The notes under the pieces: generated by a model
Databases searched by the model: none
What the model saw: the letters and a program-made list of their open reading frames with translations, nothing else
Told to the model about the DNA's origin: nothing
Assembly: GCA_934395135.1 (NCBI GenBank)
Contig: CAKRRK010000004.1
Coordinates: 1 to 64,000, forward strand
Direction of reading: 5' to 3'
Source: an uncultured Eubacteriales bacterium
GTDB taxonomy: Bacteria; Bacillota; Clostridia; Oscillospirales; Butyricicoccaceae
Length of the DNA stretch: 64,000 nt
Translations under genes and position numbers: made by a program
Shown here: positions 44,108 to 53,134 of the stretch, piece after piece
Numbering within the stretch: position 1 is the first letter of the stretch
How the letters are laid out: the number at the start of each line of letters is the position of its first letter

Positions 44108-45222
44108 CGCAAAATACGGAGAACAAAAAGCAGGCCATCAAGGATTTGCTGGAACTTGGGAAACGCAATGGAAAGATTACCATTCGGGAGATGGCGGAAG
44201 CCCTTGCGGAAATCAACCTGGAATCCGATCAGCTGGATAAACTCTATGAAACGATGGAGAATATGGGCATTACCATTGAGGGTGCGGAATATGCCGTGGA
44301 AGCCTTTGAAAGCGAAGAAGAGTTTGACGAGTCGGCAGTAGAGGAAATTGAAGAGGAAGAACTGGTGGATACCTCCACTCTGGCAGAAGGGTTTGCCATT
44401 GATGATCCGGTTCGCATGTATCTGCGGGAAATCGGCAAGGTAGACCTGCTTTCCCCGGAAGAAGAAATTGAACTTGCCAAACGAATGAGCGAAGGAGACG
44501 AAGAGGCCAAAAAACGTCTTGCGGAAGCCAACCTTCGCTTGGTGGTCAGTATAGCAAAGCGGTATGTAGGCCGGGGCATGCTGTTCCTCGACCTTATTCA
44601 GGAGGGGAATCTGGGACTTATCAAAGCGGTGGAAAAATTTGACTGTACAAAGGGATTTAAGTTTTCCACCTATGCTACCTGGTGGATCCGTCAGGCCATC
44701 ACAAGGGCTATCGCCGACCAGGCAAGGACCATCCGTATTCCCGTGCACATGGTGGAAACCATTAACAAGGTAATCCGGGTATCCCGTCAGTTATTGCAGG
44801 AGTTGGGGCATGATCCAACGCCGGAGGAGATTGCAAGGGAAATGAGTATGCCGGTAGACCGGGTACGGGATATCCTGAAAATTGCGCAGGAACCGGTCTC
44901 GCTGGAAACCCCCATCGGCGAAGAGGAAGACAGCCATCTCGGTGATTTTATTCCGGACGACGATGCACCGGAGCCGGCGGAAGCCGCCTCCTTTATGCTC
45001 CTCAAAGAACAGCTTGTGGAGGTATTGAAAACCCTTACCCCCAGGGAAGAGAAGGTGCTGCGTCTCCGGTTTGGGATTGAAGATGGCAGATCCCGTACCC
45101 TGGAAGAGGTAGGAAAGGAATTCAATGTCACCCGGGAACGAATTCGACAGATTGAAGCCAAAGCGCTGCGGAAGCTGCGGCATCCCAGCCGGTCGAAAAA
45201 GCTCAAGGACTTTTTAAATTAA
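44104..45222 (+). CDS. rpoD: Primary RNA polymerase sigma factor (sigma-A/RpoD)
   Basis: The 372-residue housekeeping sigma factor recruits RNA polymerase to -35/-10 promoters of the kind seen across this window. It has an acidic region 1.1, then [11 protein letters not shown] and region 2 with [25 protein letters not shown] and [13 protein letters not shown] (-10 recognition). Region 3 follows, then region 4.2 with [30 protein letters not shown] (-35 recognition). It is the last gene of the dgt-dnaG-rpoD unit, with a strong palindromic terminator 24 bp later. Confidence 0.98.
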   Translation: MTQNTENKKQAIKDLLELGKRNGKITIREMAEALAEINLESDQLDKLYETMENMGITIEGAEYAVEAFESEEEFDESAVEEIEEEELVDTSTLAEGFAIDDPVRMYLREIGKVDLLSPEEEIELAKRMSEGDEEAKKRLAEANLRLVVSIAKRYVGRGMLFLDLIQEGNLGLIKAVEKFDCTKGFKFSTYATWWIRQAITRAIADQARTIRIPVHMVETINKVIRVSRQLLQELGHDPTPEEIAREMSMPVDRVRDILKIAQEPVSLETPIGEEEDSHLGDFIPDDDAPEPAEAASFMLLKEQLVEVLKTLTPREEKVLRLRFGIEDGRSRTLEEVGKEFNVTRERIRQIEAKALRKLRHPSRSKKLKDFLN

Positions 45223-45245
45223 GAGAAGCCTGCAGCAAGAAAAGA

Positions 45246-45285
45246 AAAAACAGCACTGGAGAAAATTTTCTCCAGTGCTGTTTTT
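45246..45285. terminator. Bidirectional terminator between rpoD and cls
   Basis: A 40-bp perfect palindrome with arms AAAAACAGCACTGGAGAAAA and its complement. A-run and T-run flanks allow termination in both directions. Confidence 0.93.
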
Positions 45286-45297
45286 CTTGTTTGAAAT

Positions 45298-46827
45298 TTA
45301 CAGGAACGGACAGAAAATCCGCAAAAACAAAGCCTTGATTTGGGTGCTGAGAGGGATAGCGGTGCGAATCCAGTCCAATGTGATGCGGCGGGATTTTTCC
45401 ACACATTGCAGCATATCCTCCCGCACTTTATGGGGAATAGAACCGTCATAGAAAAAGGCTCCGCATTCAAAGTGCAGAAAAAAGCTGCGGAAATCCATAT
45501 TAACCGTACCCACCGACGCTACCATATCGTCTGCCACGATCATTTTGGCATGGATAAAACCGGGCGTGTATTCATAAATTTTCACACCGCCCTCCACCAA
45601 CTGTTTATAAAAGGAACGAGTCAGGCAATAAATATAGTTTTTGTCCGGAATGCCGGGAGTAAGGATGCGGACATCCACGCCGCTTTGCGCGGCTGTCGTG
45701 AGAGCGGTAATCATCTCATTGTCCAGCACCAGATACGGGGTGGCGATGTAAACATAGTTTTTGGCGCAGTTAATAACCTGCATGATAGTGTTTTGCCCCA
45801 CATTGAACTTGTCCAGGGGACTATCGTCAAAAAACTGCACATAGCCGTCGGAGGGACAGGACTTTGTGGGAAGATACGAATAATAATCGGTTTCTTTTTT
45901 TCCGTAAGCTACTTCCCATAAGGTGAGGAAAGAGGTGGTAAGGTTTACCACGCCGTCGCCTTCCAATCGGACATCCGTATCCTTCCAATGGCCGAATCGC
46001 ACCACTTTGTTGATATATTCGTCACCGATGTTGGTGCCGCCGGTATAGCCGATGTTGCCGTCGATGAGAAGGATTTTTTTATGATCCCGGTAATTGAAAG
46101 AGGAGGTGATAACCGGCCGAAAGGGGTTATAACAGGCTGTTTTGATGCCCAAGGAAGTCAGATATTCGTTGTATTTCGCCGGCAGGGTAAACAGGCAGCC
46201 AATGTCGTCATACAACACACGGACGTCCACGCCTTCCTTTAATTTCTGCACCAGCACATCCAGGATACTGGTCCACATAGAGCCTTCCCGGATGATAAAG
46301 GATTCCAAAAAGATGAATTTTTTGGCGTTTCGAATGTCTTCCATCAAATCGGCATATTTTTCTTCCCCGACGGAATAGAATTTGCAGGCGGTGTTTTCCC
46401 ATACGGGCATTCCCGTAACATGTTGGATATAGCCCGCGTTGCGGCAAAAATGCAGATTGTTTGGAACCCGTTCCAATTCGACGGGAGTCAGGCCGGCTTT
46501 GTCATAATCCACCTGGACCCGATCCACATGCTGCCGCCGCTTGGTGTTATTTAGCGGACTGTCGCCCCAGATGAGATAAAAAATAGCGCCGAACGGCGAT
46601 AAATAGAGAATTATTAAGATCCAGGGAATTTTTGCAGCGGCGCCGCCCGGCTTTTGCACCAGCCAAAGGATCACCGCAAAGCTTAAGATCTGTGTGGCAC
46701 AGTATACATAGATCCATTTGGAACTAAGCGTCAGCACCAGCACCAGCAAAAAAATAAATTCCAGCGGAATCAAAGTAAAGCCCAAAAGTATGCGGCTGCT
46801 CAAGGCGGATTTTGTTTTATTTTTCAT
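45298..46827 (-). CDS. cls: Cardiolipin synthase
   Basis: The 509-residue membrane-bound phospholipase D-family enzyme condenses two phosphatidylglycerol molecules into cardiolipin. Two N-terminal membrane helices (about 15-60) precede two HKD motifs. These are HKKILLIDGNIGYTGGTNIGDEY in the first half and HAKMIVADDMVASVGTVNMD in the second. The length matches the ClsA type. The start follows GAGGATGAAAG. It has its own near-consensus promoter and shares a terminator with rpoD. Confidence 0.95.
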   Translation of the reverse strand: MKNKTKSALSSRILLGFTLIPLEFIFLLVLVLTLSSKWIYVYCATQILSFAVILWLVQKPGGAAAKIPWILIILYLSPFGAIFYLIWGDSPLNNTKRRQHVDRVQVDYDKAGLTPVELERVPNNLHFCRNAGYIQHVTGMPVWENTACKFYSVGEEKYADLMEDIRNAKKFIFLESFIIREGSMWTSILDVLVQKLKEGVDVRVLYDDIGCLFTLPAKYNEYLTSLGIKTACYNPFRPVITSSFNYRDHKKILLIDGNIGYTGGTNIGDEYINKVVRFGHWKDTDVRLEGDGVVNLTTSFLTLWEVAYGKKETDYYSYLPTKSCPSDGYVQFFDDSPLDKFNVGQNTIMQVINCAKNYVYIATPYLVLDNEMITALTTAAQSGVDVRILTPGIPDKNYIYCLTRSFYKQLVEGGVKIYEYTPGFIHAKMIVADDMVASVGTVNMDFRSFFLHFECGAFFYDGSIPHKVREDMLQCVEKSRRITLDWIRTAIPLSTQIKALFLRIFCPFL

Positions 46828-46863
46828 TCTTTCATCCTCATCTTGTTTGATACGCTAACTATA

Positions 46864-46892
46864 ACTATATCGTATTTGGGTATAATTGTCAA
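46864..46892 (-). promoter_or_regulatory. Promoter of cls
   Basis: On the minus strand TTGACA (46892-46887) is separated by 17 bp from TATAGT (46869-46864). Confidence 0.7.
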
Positions 46893-46953
46893 ACCGTCTG
46901 AATACTTATATACTGCGCAAAGGCTTGATTTTAAAAACACAGGAGCGGGAGAT

Positions 46954-47898
46954 ATGACAATTACGGTATTCATTATGTTTGGCATCGGCCTTGTCCTTAT
47001 CATAAAGGGCGGAGACTATTTTGTAGACGCCGCCAGCTTTTTGGCTTATGTAACGGGAATTCCAAAATTTATCATTGGAGCAACCGTGGTAAGCATTGCA
47101 ACCACCATGCCAGAGCTTACGGTTTCCCTGCTTGCGTCTTTGGAAGGGCAAAAGGAAATTGCAGTAGGGAACGCGGTAGGATCCGTTGCCTGCAACATTG
47201 GGGTAATCATGGCGGTTTCTCTGTTGTTTTTGTCTGGAAAGCAAGCAAAGCATGGCCTTCGCACCAAAAGCCTGCTCCTGATCGCCGCCGTCCTGTTTTT
47301 GTGGGCATTTGGCATCAACAGCCAGCTTTCGTTTGTGGAAAGCAGTTTGCTCCTTCTTATTTTCCTGCTGTTTATGCTTTCCAACGTCAGAGAAAGCAAA
47401 ACCGGCCGGCAGGAAGAACGAATCCGGGTGCGGCCAGAGAGAAAAGAAAGCTTGCTCAATGTTCTGAAGTTTGTCCTCGGCGTTGCGGCGATTATTTTAG
47501 GCGCGCGTTTGCTGGTAGACAACGGTACGGCCATTGCCCGCATCTTTTTTGTGCCGGAAAGTATCATTGCCCTGACTTTGGTGGCTTTTGGCACCTCCCT
47601 TCCGGAGCTTGCCACGGCGATTACCGCCATCCGAAAAAAAGAATCCAGTCTCTCTGTAGGGAATATATTTGGCGCGAACATCTTGGATCTTACAATGATA
47701 CTGCCGGTGTGTGCGTTTGCGGACGGAGGCTATCTTTCCATCCCTCCGCGCACCAGCAAACTGGATTTACCGGCCGTGATTATTATGAGCCTGACAGCGG
47801 TGCTTCCTGCGATCAAAAACGGAGGATTCCGTAAGTGGCAGGGCGTGGTTCTTTTGGCAGAGTATGGGGTTTATCTTGCCATACTTGTACTGGTGTAA
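46954..47898 (+). CDS. Calcium/sodium antiporter (CaCA family)
   Basis: The 314-residue membrane protein has two homologous halves of about five helices each. The alpha-repeat motifs are VVSIATTMPELTVSLLAS in the first half and LVAFGTSLPELATAITA in the second, which form the ion-binding site in NCX/YrbG-type exchangers. A charged cytoplasmic loop (REERIRVRPERK region) separates them. It exchanges Na+ or H+ for Ca2+. The ATG at 46954 follows AGGAGCGG. Earlier in-frame starts would lie in the promoter area. Confidence 0.92.
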   Translation: MTITVFIMFGIGLVLIIKGGDYFVDAASFLAYVTGIPKFIIGATVVSIATTMPELTVSLLASLEGQKEIAVGNAVGSVACNIGVIMAVSLLFLSGKQAKHGLRTKSLLLIAAVLFLWAFGINSQLSFVESSLLLLIFLLFMLSNVRESKTGRQEERIRVRPERKESLLNVLKFVLGVAAIILGARLLVDNGTAIARIFFVPESIIALTLVAFGTSLPELATAITAIRKKESSLSVGNIFGANILDLTMILPVCAFADGGYLSIPPRTSKLDLPAVIIMSLTAVLPAIKNGGFRKWQGVVLLAEYGVYLAILVLV

Positions 47899-47943
47899 AA
47901 AAGGTTATATAATGAGAATAACTTTTTCCGGGAGGTTATCTCA

Positions 47944-49143
47944 ATGATAGAAGACAGAAAAAAAGTGCCCGGGGCAGAACTTTCCCGGCGGCTTGCAGCG
48001 TTTCGCCGGGGAATGGAGCAGCGGCATCCGGGGTGGACCATCGCGCTGTTAAACCACAAAGTCAGTATGTATTATTTTACCGGAACTATGCAGGACGGCG
48101 TGTTTGCGGTCACGCCGGAGCATGCGGTGCTGTGGGTGCGCCGCAGCCTGGAACGAGCGGAACGGGAATCGGAATTTCCGGACATTCGGCCGATGAAAAG
48201 TTTTCGCTCTCTGGCGGAAGTCTATGGCAGCCGGGTTGAAACGCTGTATGTGGAGACGAAAACCGCTGCCTTGGACTGGCTGCAGCTGGTAGGGAAGCAT
48301 ATAACATTTGACGGCGTGGGAAGTGTAAACGATGTTTTGCAGGCACAGCGGGCGGTGAAAAGCCCTTATGAAATAGAACAGATGAAACACTCCGGACGAA
48401 TTCATCAAAAATCCATCGAAGAAACGGCCAAAACCCTTTTAAGGCCCGGAATTTCCGAAGCGGAACTCAGCATTGCCATTTATGCGGCGCAGGTTCGGGA
48501 CGGTGCGCATGGAATTGCCCGCTTTAACCAGCCTTTGGGCGAGGATGTCATTGGCATTTCTTCCTTTGGGGCAAGCTGTTTTGAAAAAACAGCATTTGAC
48601 GGACCGGGCGGTACCTTTGGCACCTGTGCTGCAGTGCAATCTCTGGGGAGTCTGCAAAACAAGCTGGAGCCAAACACGGTTGTGTATCTGGATCTTCCTG
48701 CCGGGTATGAAGGCTATCATACGGACAAAAGCATGGCATATTATTTTGGCGATCTCCGGCGGGACAAGCACCGGGAAGAACTTGCGTATGCGTCGGCATG
48801 CTGTATGGAACTGGAACGACGCATTGCGGACCGGCTTCGTCCCGGCGCAGTGCTGTCCGATATTTATGCCAGCCTGCAGGGGGATATTCCAAAAGAGTTC
48901 CGGGCGGGCTTTATGAACGGCGGCCGATTCTTTGGCCACAGCATTGGCCTGACCATCGACGAGACACCAGTGATTGCGGAAAAAAGCGGGACAGCGGTTT
49001 GTGAAAACATGGTGTTTGCGGTGGAACCGAAAATTGCGGTCTTCGGTGCCGGCATGGTAGGAACGGAAAATACCTATCTTGTGACAGCAGACGGCGCGGT
49101 TTCTTTGACCGGCGCGCCGCAGCCTATGTGCATCACAGGCTGA
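47944..49143 (+). CDS. M24 family metallopeptidase (Xaa-Pro aminopeptidase-like)
   Basis: The 399-residue protein has a creatinase-like N-terminal domain (about 1-145) and a pita-bread peptidase domain. Metal-site segments are YLDLPAGYEGYHTDKSMAYYFG (Asp ligands), FFGHSIGLTIDETP (His) and FAVEPKIAVFG (Glu). A second metal Glu is expected near MVGTENTYLV. It would release N-terminal residues preceding proline or cleave related dipeptides. The gene has a GGGAGG site before the ATG and ends at a shared terminator with folC. Confidence 0.88.
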   Translation: MIEDRKKVPGAELSRRLAAFRRGMEQRHPGWTIALLNHKVSMYYFTGTMQDGVFAVTPEHAVLWVRRSLERAERESEFPDIRPMKSFRSLAEVYGSRVETLYVETKTAALDWLQLVGKHITFDGVGSVNDVLQAQRAVKSPYEIEQMKHSGRIHQKSIEETAKTLLRPGISEAELSIAIYAAQVRDGAHGIARFNQPLGEDVIGISSFGASCFEKTAFDGPGGTFGTCAAVQSLGSLQNKLEPNTVVYLDLPAGYEGYHTDKSMAYYFGDLRRDKHREELAYASACCMELERRIADRLRPGAVLSDIYASLQGDIPKEFRAGFMNGGRFFGHSIGLTIDETPVIAEKSGTAVCENMVFAVEPKIAVFGAGMVGTENTYLVTADGAVSLTGAPQPMCITG

Positions 49144-49190
49144 ATGGTGTTTGCGGTGGTGGGAGAAAAAGAAACCAAGGACTGAACCAG

Positions 49191-49226
49191 AAAAACAGCG
49201 CAGTAAATATTACTGCGCTGTTTTTT
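49191..49226. terminator. Bidirectional terminator between the M24 peptidase and folC
   Basis: AAAAACAGCGCAGTAA pairs with TTACTGCGCTGTTTTT around a 3-nt loop. The stop codon of folC lies inside it. Confidence 0.9.
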
Positions 49227-50499
49227 CGTGTTTGCCGTATTCCAACACGGCGTTTTTTACATCGGCGGAAAAATACAGGGAACCAAGCGCGCACACCGGC
49301 AAATCTCCGGCAAGGGAAAACGCACTGGAAACCCCCTGCGCAATGGTATCACAGGGAACCACCGGTTTTCCGTAGCGGGACAGAAGCTCCGCCAGCCGGG
49401 AAGCGTCCATTGCCCGTGGATTGTGAGGCGCCACCGTGATAAAACCGCCAGCCAACGGCGCAATGCAGTCCATCATTCGGGGGACGTCCTTGTCCGCCAT
49501 AACACCGACCAGAAAGATAATCTTCTGGCGGGGAAAAAGGGCGGACAGGCTTTGGGCCGTGGCCCGGATGCCGTCTGGATTGTGGGCGCCGTCCAAAACA
49601 AAGAACGGATGCCGGCGCAAGAGTTCGAACCGGCCGGGCCAGGAAACACGGGCCAGGCCGCGGACAATCTGGCGGTCGGAAACCGGCCAGCCTTTTTGCC
49701 GCAGAGTTTCCAGAACCGTAATAGCGAGGGCGGCGTTTTTTGGCTGATAGGTGCCTGCAAGAGGGAGTTGAATGCCTTGCAGGCCGCCGAAATCAAATAC
49801 GCAGCCTCCCGCATCGGCGGAAATCATATGGAGCCGGTCAAAGTCCACAAAAGAAAGTTCGGCCTGCTGTCTGTCTGCCGCTTGGCGCAGAACCTCGTTT
49901 ACCGTTTGCTCGCCGCCGTAACACACAGCGCAGCCATGCGGTTTTATGATGCCCGCTTTTGTGCGGGCAATGTCCGCAATGGTGGGACCGAGCTCTTTGA
50001 CATGGTCCAAAGAAATAGAGGTCAACACAGATACTTCCGGTGTGCTGATTACATTGGTGGAATCCAGCGCGCCGCCCATGCCGGCTTCCAATATGACGAT
50101 GTCGCAGGCTTCCTTTTGAAAATGCAGAAATGCCAGCGCGGTAATTAACTCGAATTCCGTGGGAGCGTCGGCCATACGGTCGGCGAATGGCTGGATTTCC
50201 TCAATCCGGCGGCAAAGTGCCGCATCGGAGATGTTTTTGCCGTTGACCTGGATCCGTTCGTTGAACGTGTGGATATAGGGAGAGGTATACAGCCCTACGG
50301 TATAGCCCGCCTCCTGGAGCACAGCGGACAGGCAGGCAGCGACGGAGCCTTTTCCGTTGGTGCCTGCAATGTGGATAAATTTCAGCTGCTGTTCCGGGTT
50401 ATGGAGACTGGAAAGGAGCTCCCGGGTGCGGGACAGGCCGGGCTTGCTGCCCTGCCATTTTACATGGTGAATATAAGAAAGTGCCTGGTCAATGTTCAT
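49210..50499 (-). CDS. folC: Folylpolyglutamate synthase/dihydrofolate synthase
   Basis: The 429-residue Mur-ligase-fold enzyme adds glutamates to folates. It has the P-loop IAGTNGKGSVAACL near residue 45 and the folate loop with LYTSPYIHTFNERI. ILEAGMGGALDSTNVI follows, then VLDGAHNPDGIRATA for the C-terminal domain. The start at 50499 follows GGGAGGGCAG and overlaps the end of folT by 11 bp, so it is coupled to the folate transporter and sits under the same THF riboswitch. Confidence 0.95.
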   Translation of the reverse strand: MNIDQALSYIHHVKWQGSKPGLSRTRELLSSLHNPEQQLKFIHIAGTNGKGSVAACLSAVLQEAGYTVGLYTSPYIHTFNERIQVNGKNISDAALCRRIEEIQPFADRMADAPTEFELITALAFLHFQKEACDIVILEAGMGGALDSTNVISTPEVSVLTSISLDHVKELGPTIADIARTKAGIIKPHGCAVCYGGEQTVNEVLRQAADRQQAELSFVDFDRLHMISADAGGCVFDFGGLQGIQLPLAGTYQPKNAALAITVLETLRQKGWPVSDRQIVRGLARVSWPGRFELLRRHPFFVLDGAHNPDGIRATAQSLSALFPRQKIIFLVGVMADKDVPRMMDCIAPLAGGFITVAPHNPRAMDASRLAELLSRYGKPVVPCDTIAQGVSSAFSLAGDLPVCALGSLYFSADVKNAVLEYGKHEKTAQ

Positions 50500-51040
50500 A
50501 ACTGCCCTCCCTGGGCCAAACATGAAGTGTGGTAAAAAGTTTGCTTTTGCACAAATGGTAAATAATAAAAGATTCAGCTATGGCGATGGCGCCATAAAGC
50601 GGAACCCGCACGGCAAGAAGCGCCGGAAAAGGCGTGCCATACAGGGTGTGCAGCAGGTATGTGGTGCACAGCATGGACGCGGCAATGTTGGGAAGCAAAA
50701 CCACCGCGAGCGTGCGGGGATAGGTGAGTTTTTTCAAAATAAGCATCCGCAGAAACCCGGACAACACGCCGATGAGCACCGGAGAAATGGTCAAAGGCGG
50801 ATACCAGCCAAGCCCGGACAGCAGGCCGGAACCGATGATGTCCGAAAGACCGCCTACCACGCCGCCGGCCACAGGGCCAAACAAAATGCCGGCGAGAAAA
50901 ATGGGAATGTTGCCAAAACTAATGCGGATGCTGTTTGTGATCCAGATGACGCAAAAACGGGACAGTACAATGCTGATGGCGATAAACAGTGCCATTGTCA
51001 CCAGACCGCGGGGGGTGAAAATCGGATTTTTTTTGAGCAT
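50489..51040 (-). CDS. folT: Folate ECF transporter S component FolT
   Basis: The 183-residue membrane protein binds folate and pairs with a shared ECF energising module encoded elsewhere. Six helices are evident. It carries FolT-type segments such as RFCVIWITNSIRISFGNIPIF, GPVAGGVVGGLSDIIG and YPPLTISPVLIGVLSGFL. The Shine-Dalgarno AGAGGAGG lies 7 nt before the ATG and can be sequestered by a downstream element of the THF riboswitch. It is cotranscribed with folC. Confidence 0.95.
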   Translation of the reverse strand: MLKKNPIFTPRGLVTMALFIAISIVLSRFCVIWITNSIRISFGNIPIFLAGILFGPVAGGVVGGLSDIIGSGLLSGLGWYPPLTISPVLIGVLSGFLRMLILKKLTYPRTLAVVLLPNIAASMLCTTYLLHTLYGTPFPALLAVRVPLYGAIAIAESFIIYHLCKSKLFTTLHVWPREGSYEH

Positions 51041-51047
51041 AAAGAAA

Positions 51048-51199
51048 CCTCCTCTAAAAAATTTGCCACATAGAGGAGGCGTTTGTTCTCCGGTATGCAG
51101 CAGCGGGATGCGGTGTTCCGTACCGCGGGACCAACGCCCTTCGTCCGTCTGACAACTCCCCGTTCAGACAACACTTTACGCACGGAAACCTACTCTGCT
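51048..51199 (-). promoter_or_regulatory. THF (tetrahydrofolate) riboswitch controlling folT-folC
   Basis: Minus-strand RNA 51199-51097 shows the folT-motif aptamer. AGCAG/CTGCT closes P1. AGAGTAGG and GCGTAAAGTG are followed by GGGGAGTTGTC, GGACGAAGGGC and CCGCGGTACGG. The expression platform has CCTCCTCT (51079-51072), which is complementary to the Shine-Dalgarno AGAGGAGG (51055-51048). It is nearly complementary to the aptamer 5' strand AGAGTAGG as well. This gives a plausible ligand-dependent translational OFF switch. Confidence 0.9.
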
Positions 51200-51237
51200 C
51201 ATAAAACTTTGAAGATATGAAATTTTCTTCGTAAGTA

Positions 51238-51266
51238 AGTGTATCACAAAACCAGGCCGCTGTCTA
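51238..51266 (-). promoter_or_regulatory. Promoter of the folT-folC operon
   Basis: On the minus strand TAGACA (51266-51261) is separated by 17 bp from TACACT (51243-51238). The leader of about 190 nt contains the THF riboswitch. Confidence 0.55.
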
Positions 51267-51370
51267 CCGCTTTGTAAGAATTTGTCAAAAATAGGGAACA
51301 GACAAAAAACAGGTGGAAAATCTCTGGGGAAAATGATAGAATAAAGCAAATGAATAAAGTTGGAGGAACT

Positions 51371-52972
51371 ATGATTACAGTCAGCGATGTTAGTTTGAAT
51401 TTTAATGGGGAAAACCTTTTTTCGGAGGTAAATCTGCTCTTTACAGAGGGAAATTGTTACGGTGTGATTGGTGCAAACGGTGCAGGGAAATCCACTTTTT
51501 TGCGCATATTGTCCGGCGATCTGGAACCATCTACCGGCTCTGTGGATCGAAAGCCCCACACCAGAATGTCCGTACTGAAGCAGGATCATTTTGCCTATGA
51601 CGAGTTTACCGTTCTGGATACGGTCATTCAGGGAAATCCCCGGTTGTATGCTATCATCCAGGAAAAGGAAGCGTTGTATGCCAAAGACCCTTTCACAGAG
51701 GAAGATGGCATCCGGGCGGCGGACCTGGAGACAGAGTTTGCAGAGCTTTCCGGTTGGGAAGCGGAAACGGAAGCGGCCAAACTGCTGCAGGGCCTGGGGC
51801 TTCCGGCAGAAGAACTGCTGTATGCGCCGATGCGGCATTGCAAGGATACGGAAAAGGTGAAAATTCTGCTGGCGCAGGCGCTGTTTGGCAAGCCGGATAT
51901 TATTTTGCTGGACGAGCCGACGAATCATCTGGATCTTTCGTCCGTTGCATGGCTGGAGAATTTTCTCGCCGATTTTGAAGGCACCGTGATTGTGGTCTCC
52001 CATGACCGTCATTTTTTGAACAATGTATGCACCCATATTGTAGACATTGACTATACCAAAATCAAATTGTATGTGGGAAACTATGAATTTTGGTATGAAT
52101 CTTCCCAGATGATCCAGCGGATGATGCGGGATCAGAATCGAAAAAACGAGGAGAAGATCCGGGAACTGGAAAGCTTTATCCGCCGTTTTTCCGCCAACAA
52201 ATCCAAATCCCGTCAGGCAACCAGCCGGAAAAAGCTGATTGACAAGCTGACGGTAAATGAGCTGCCAGCTTCCTCCAGACGGTATCCCTTCGTGGGTTTT
52301 ACAATGGATCGGGAACCGGGCCGGGACATTTTGGAAGTCAAGGGGATTTCCAAAACGCTGGACGGCGTGCCGGTGCTCAAAGATGTGTCGTTTATTGTGA
52401 GCCGGGAGGATAAAATCGCCTTTGTGGGGGAAAACGAACAGGCGGCGACTGCGTTGTTTCAGATTTTGATGGGGGAACTGGAACCGGATGAGGGCAGCTT
52501 CAAATGGGGCGTTTCCATTACAAAGTCCTATTTTCCAAAGGACAATTCGGAATTTTTCAACGACCATACAGAAACCATGCTGGAATGGCTGGCGCCGTAT
52601 TCCAAAGACACCCTGGAGAGCACTCTGCGTGGATTTTTAGGGAAAATGCTGTTTACGGGCAACGATGTGTTTAAGCCGGTGAATGTGCTGTCCGGCGGGG
52701 AAAAAGTACGGTGCATGCTGTCCAGAATGATGCTGTTCGGCTCCAATGCCCTGGTGATGGATCAGCCCACGAACCATCTGGATCTGGAATCCATTACGGC
52801 GGTAAATAACGGAATGCGGGATTTTAAAGGAAACATTTTATTTGCCTCGCATGACCATGAAATGGTACAGACCATTGCAAACCGGATTATTGAACTTCGC
52901 CCTGACGGCATGTGGGATAAGCAGTGTACATTTGACGAATATCTGGCGCTGCGCAAAGGAATACAGGACTAA
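51371..52972 (+). CDS. ABC-F family ATPase (YbiT/YkpA-like)
   Basis: The 533-residue soluble protein has two ATP-binding cassettes and no membrane helices. The first has Walker A GANGAGKST and LLDEPTNHLDL. The second lacks a normal Walker A (GENEQAATALFQ) but keeps LSGGEKVRCML and MDQPTNHLDL, with Glu replaced by Gln after the Walker B Asp. A charged linker (RMMRDQNRKNEEKIRELESFIRRFSANKSKSRQ) between domains would reach into the ribosome. Such ABC-F members of the YkpA type modulate translation. The start at 51371 follows TGGAGG. Confidence 0.9.
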   Translation: MITVSDVSLNFNGENLFSEVNLLFTEGNCYGVIGANGAGKSTFLRILSGDLEPSTGSVDRKPHTRMSVLKQDHFAYDEFTVLDTVIQGNPRLYAIIQEKEALYAKDPFTEEDGIRAADLETEFAELSGWEAETEAAKLLQGLGLPAEELLYAPMRHCKDTEKVKILLAQALFGKPDIILLDEPTNHLDLSSVAWLENFLADFEGTVIVVSHDRHFLNNVCTHIVDIDYTKIKLYVGNYEFWYESSQMIQRMMRDQNRKNEEKIRELESFIRRFSANKSKSRQATSRKKLIDKLTVNELPASSRRYPFVGFTMDREPGRDILEVKGISKTLDGVPVLKDVSFIVSREDKIAFVGENEQAATALFQILMGELEPDEGSFKWGVSITKSYFPKDNSEFFNDHTETMLEWLAPYSKDTLESTLRGFLGKMLFTGNDVFKPVNVLSGGEKVRCMLSRMMLFGSNALVMDQPTNHLDLESITAVNNGMRDFKGNILFASHDHEMVQTIANRIIELRPDGMWDKQCTFDEYLALRKGIQD

Positions 52973-53134
52973 ACGGCGCAGAAGAAATGGCGCGGGCCGC
53001 TCCAAAAAAGGCAGGAAAAAAGAAATTGTTTCCAAATGCGGGAACCTTCCGGCAGAAAAAACCGTCTATCCTGAATAGAAGCAGATTTTCAGCCAACAAA
53101 CTATGCGAGGATAGAATGGGAAGGAGCGATGAAG

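Noticed and set aside
51041..51199. T-box leader upstream of folT
   Set aside because: There is no specifier loop or UGGNACC antiterminator sequence, and the conserved bases fit the THF aptamer instead.
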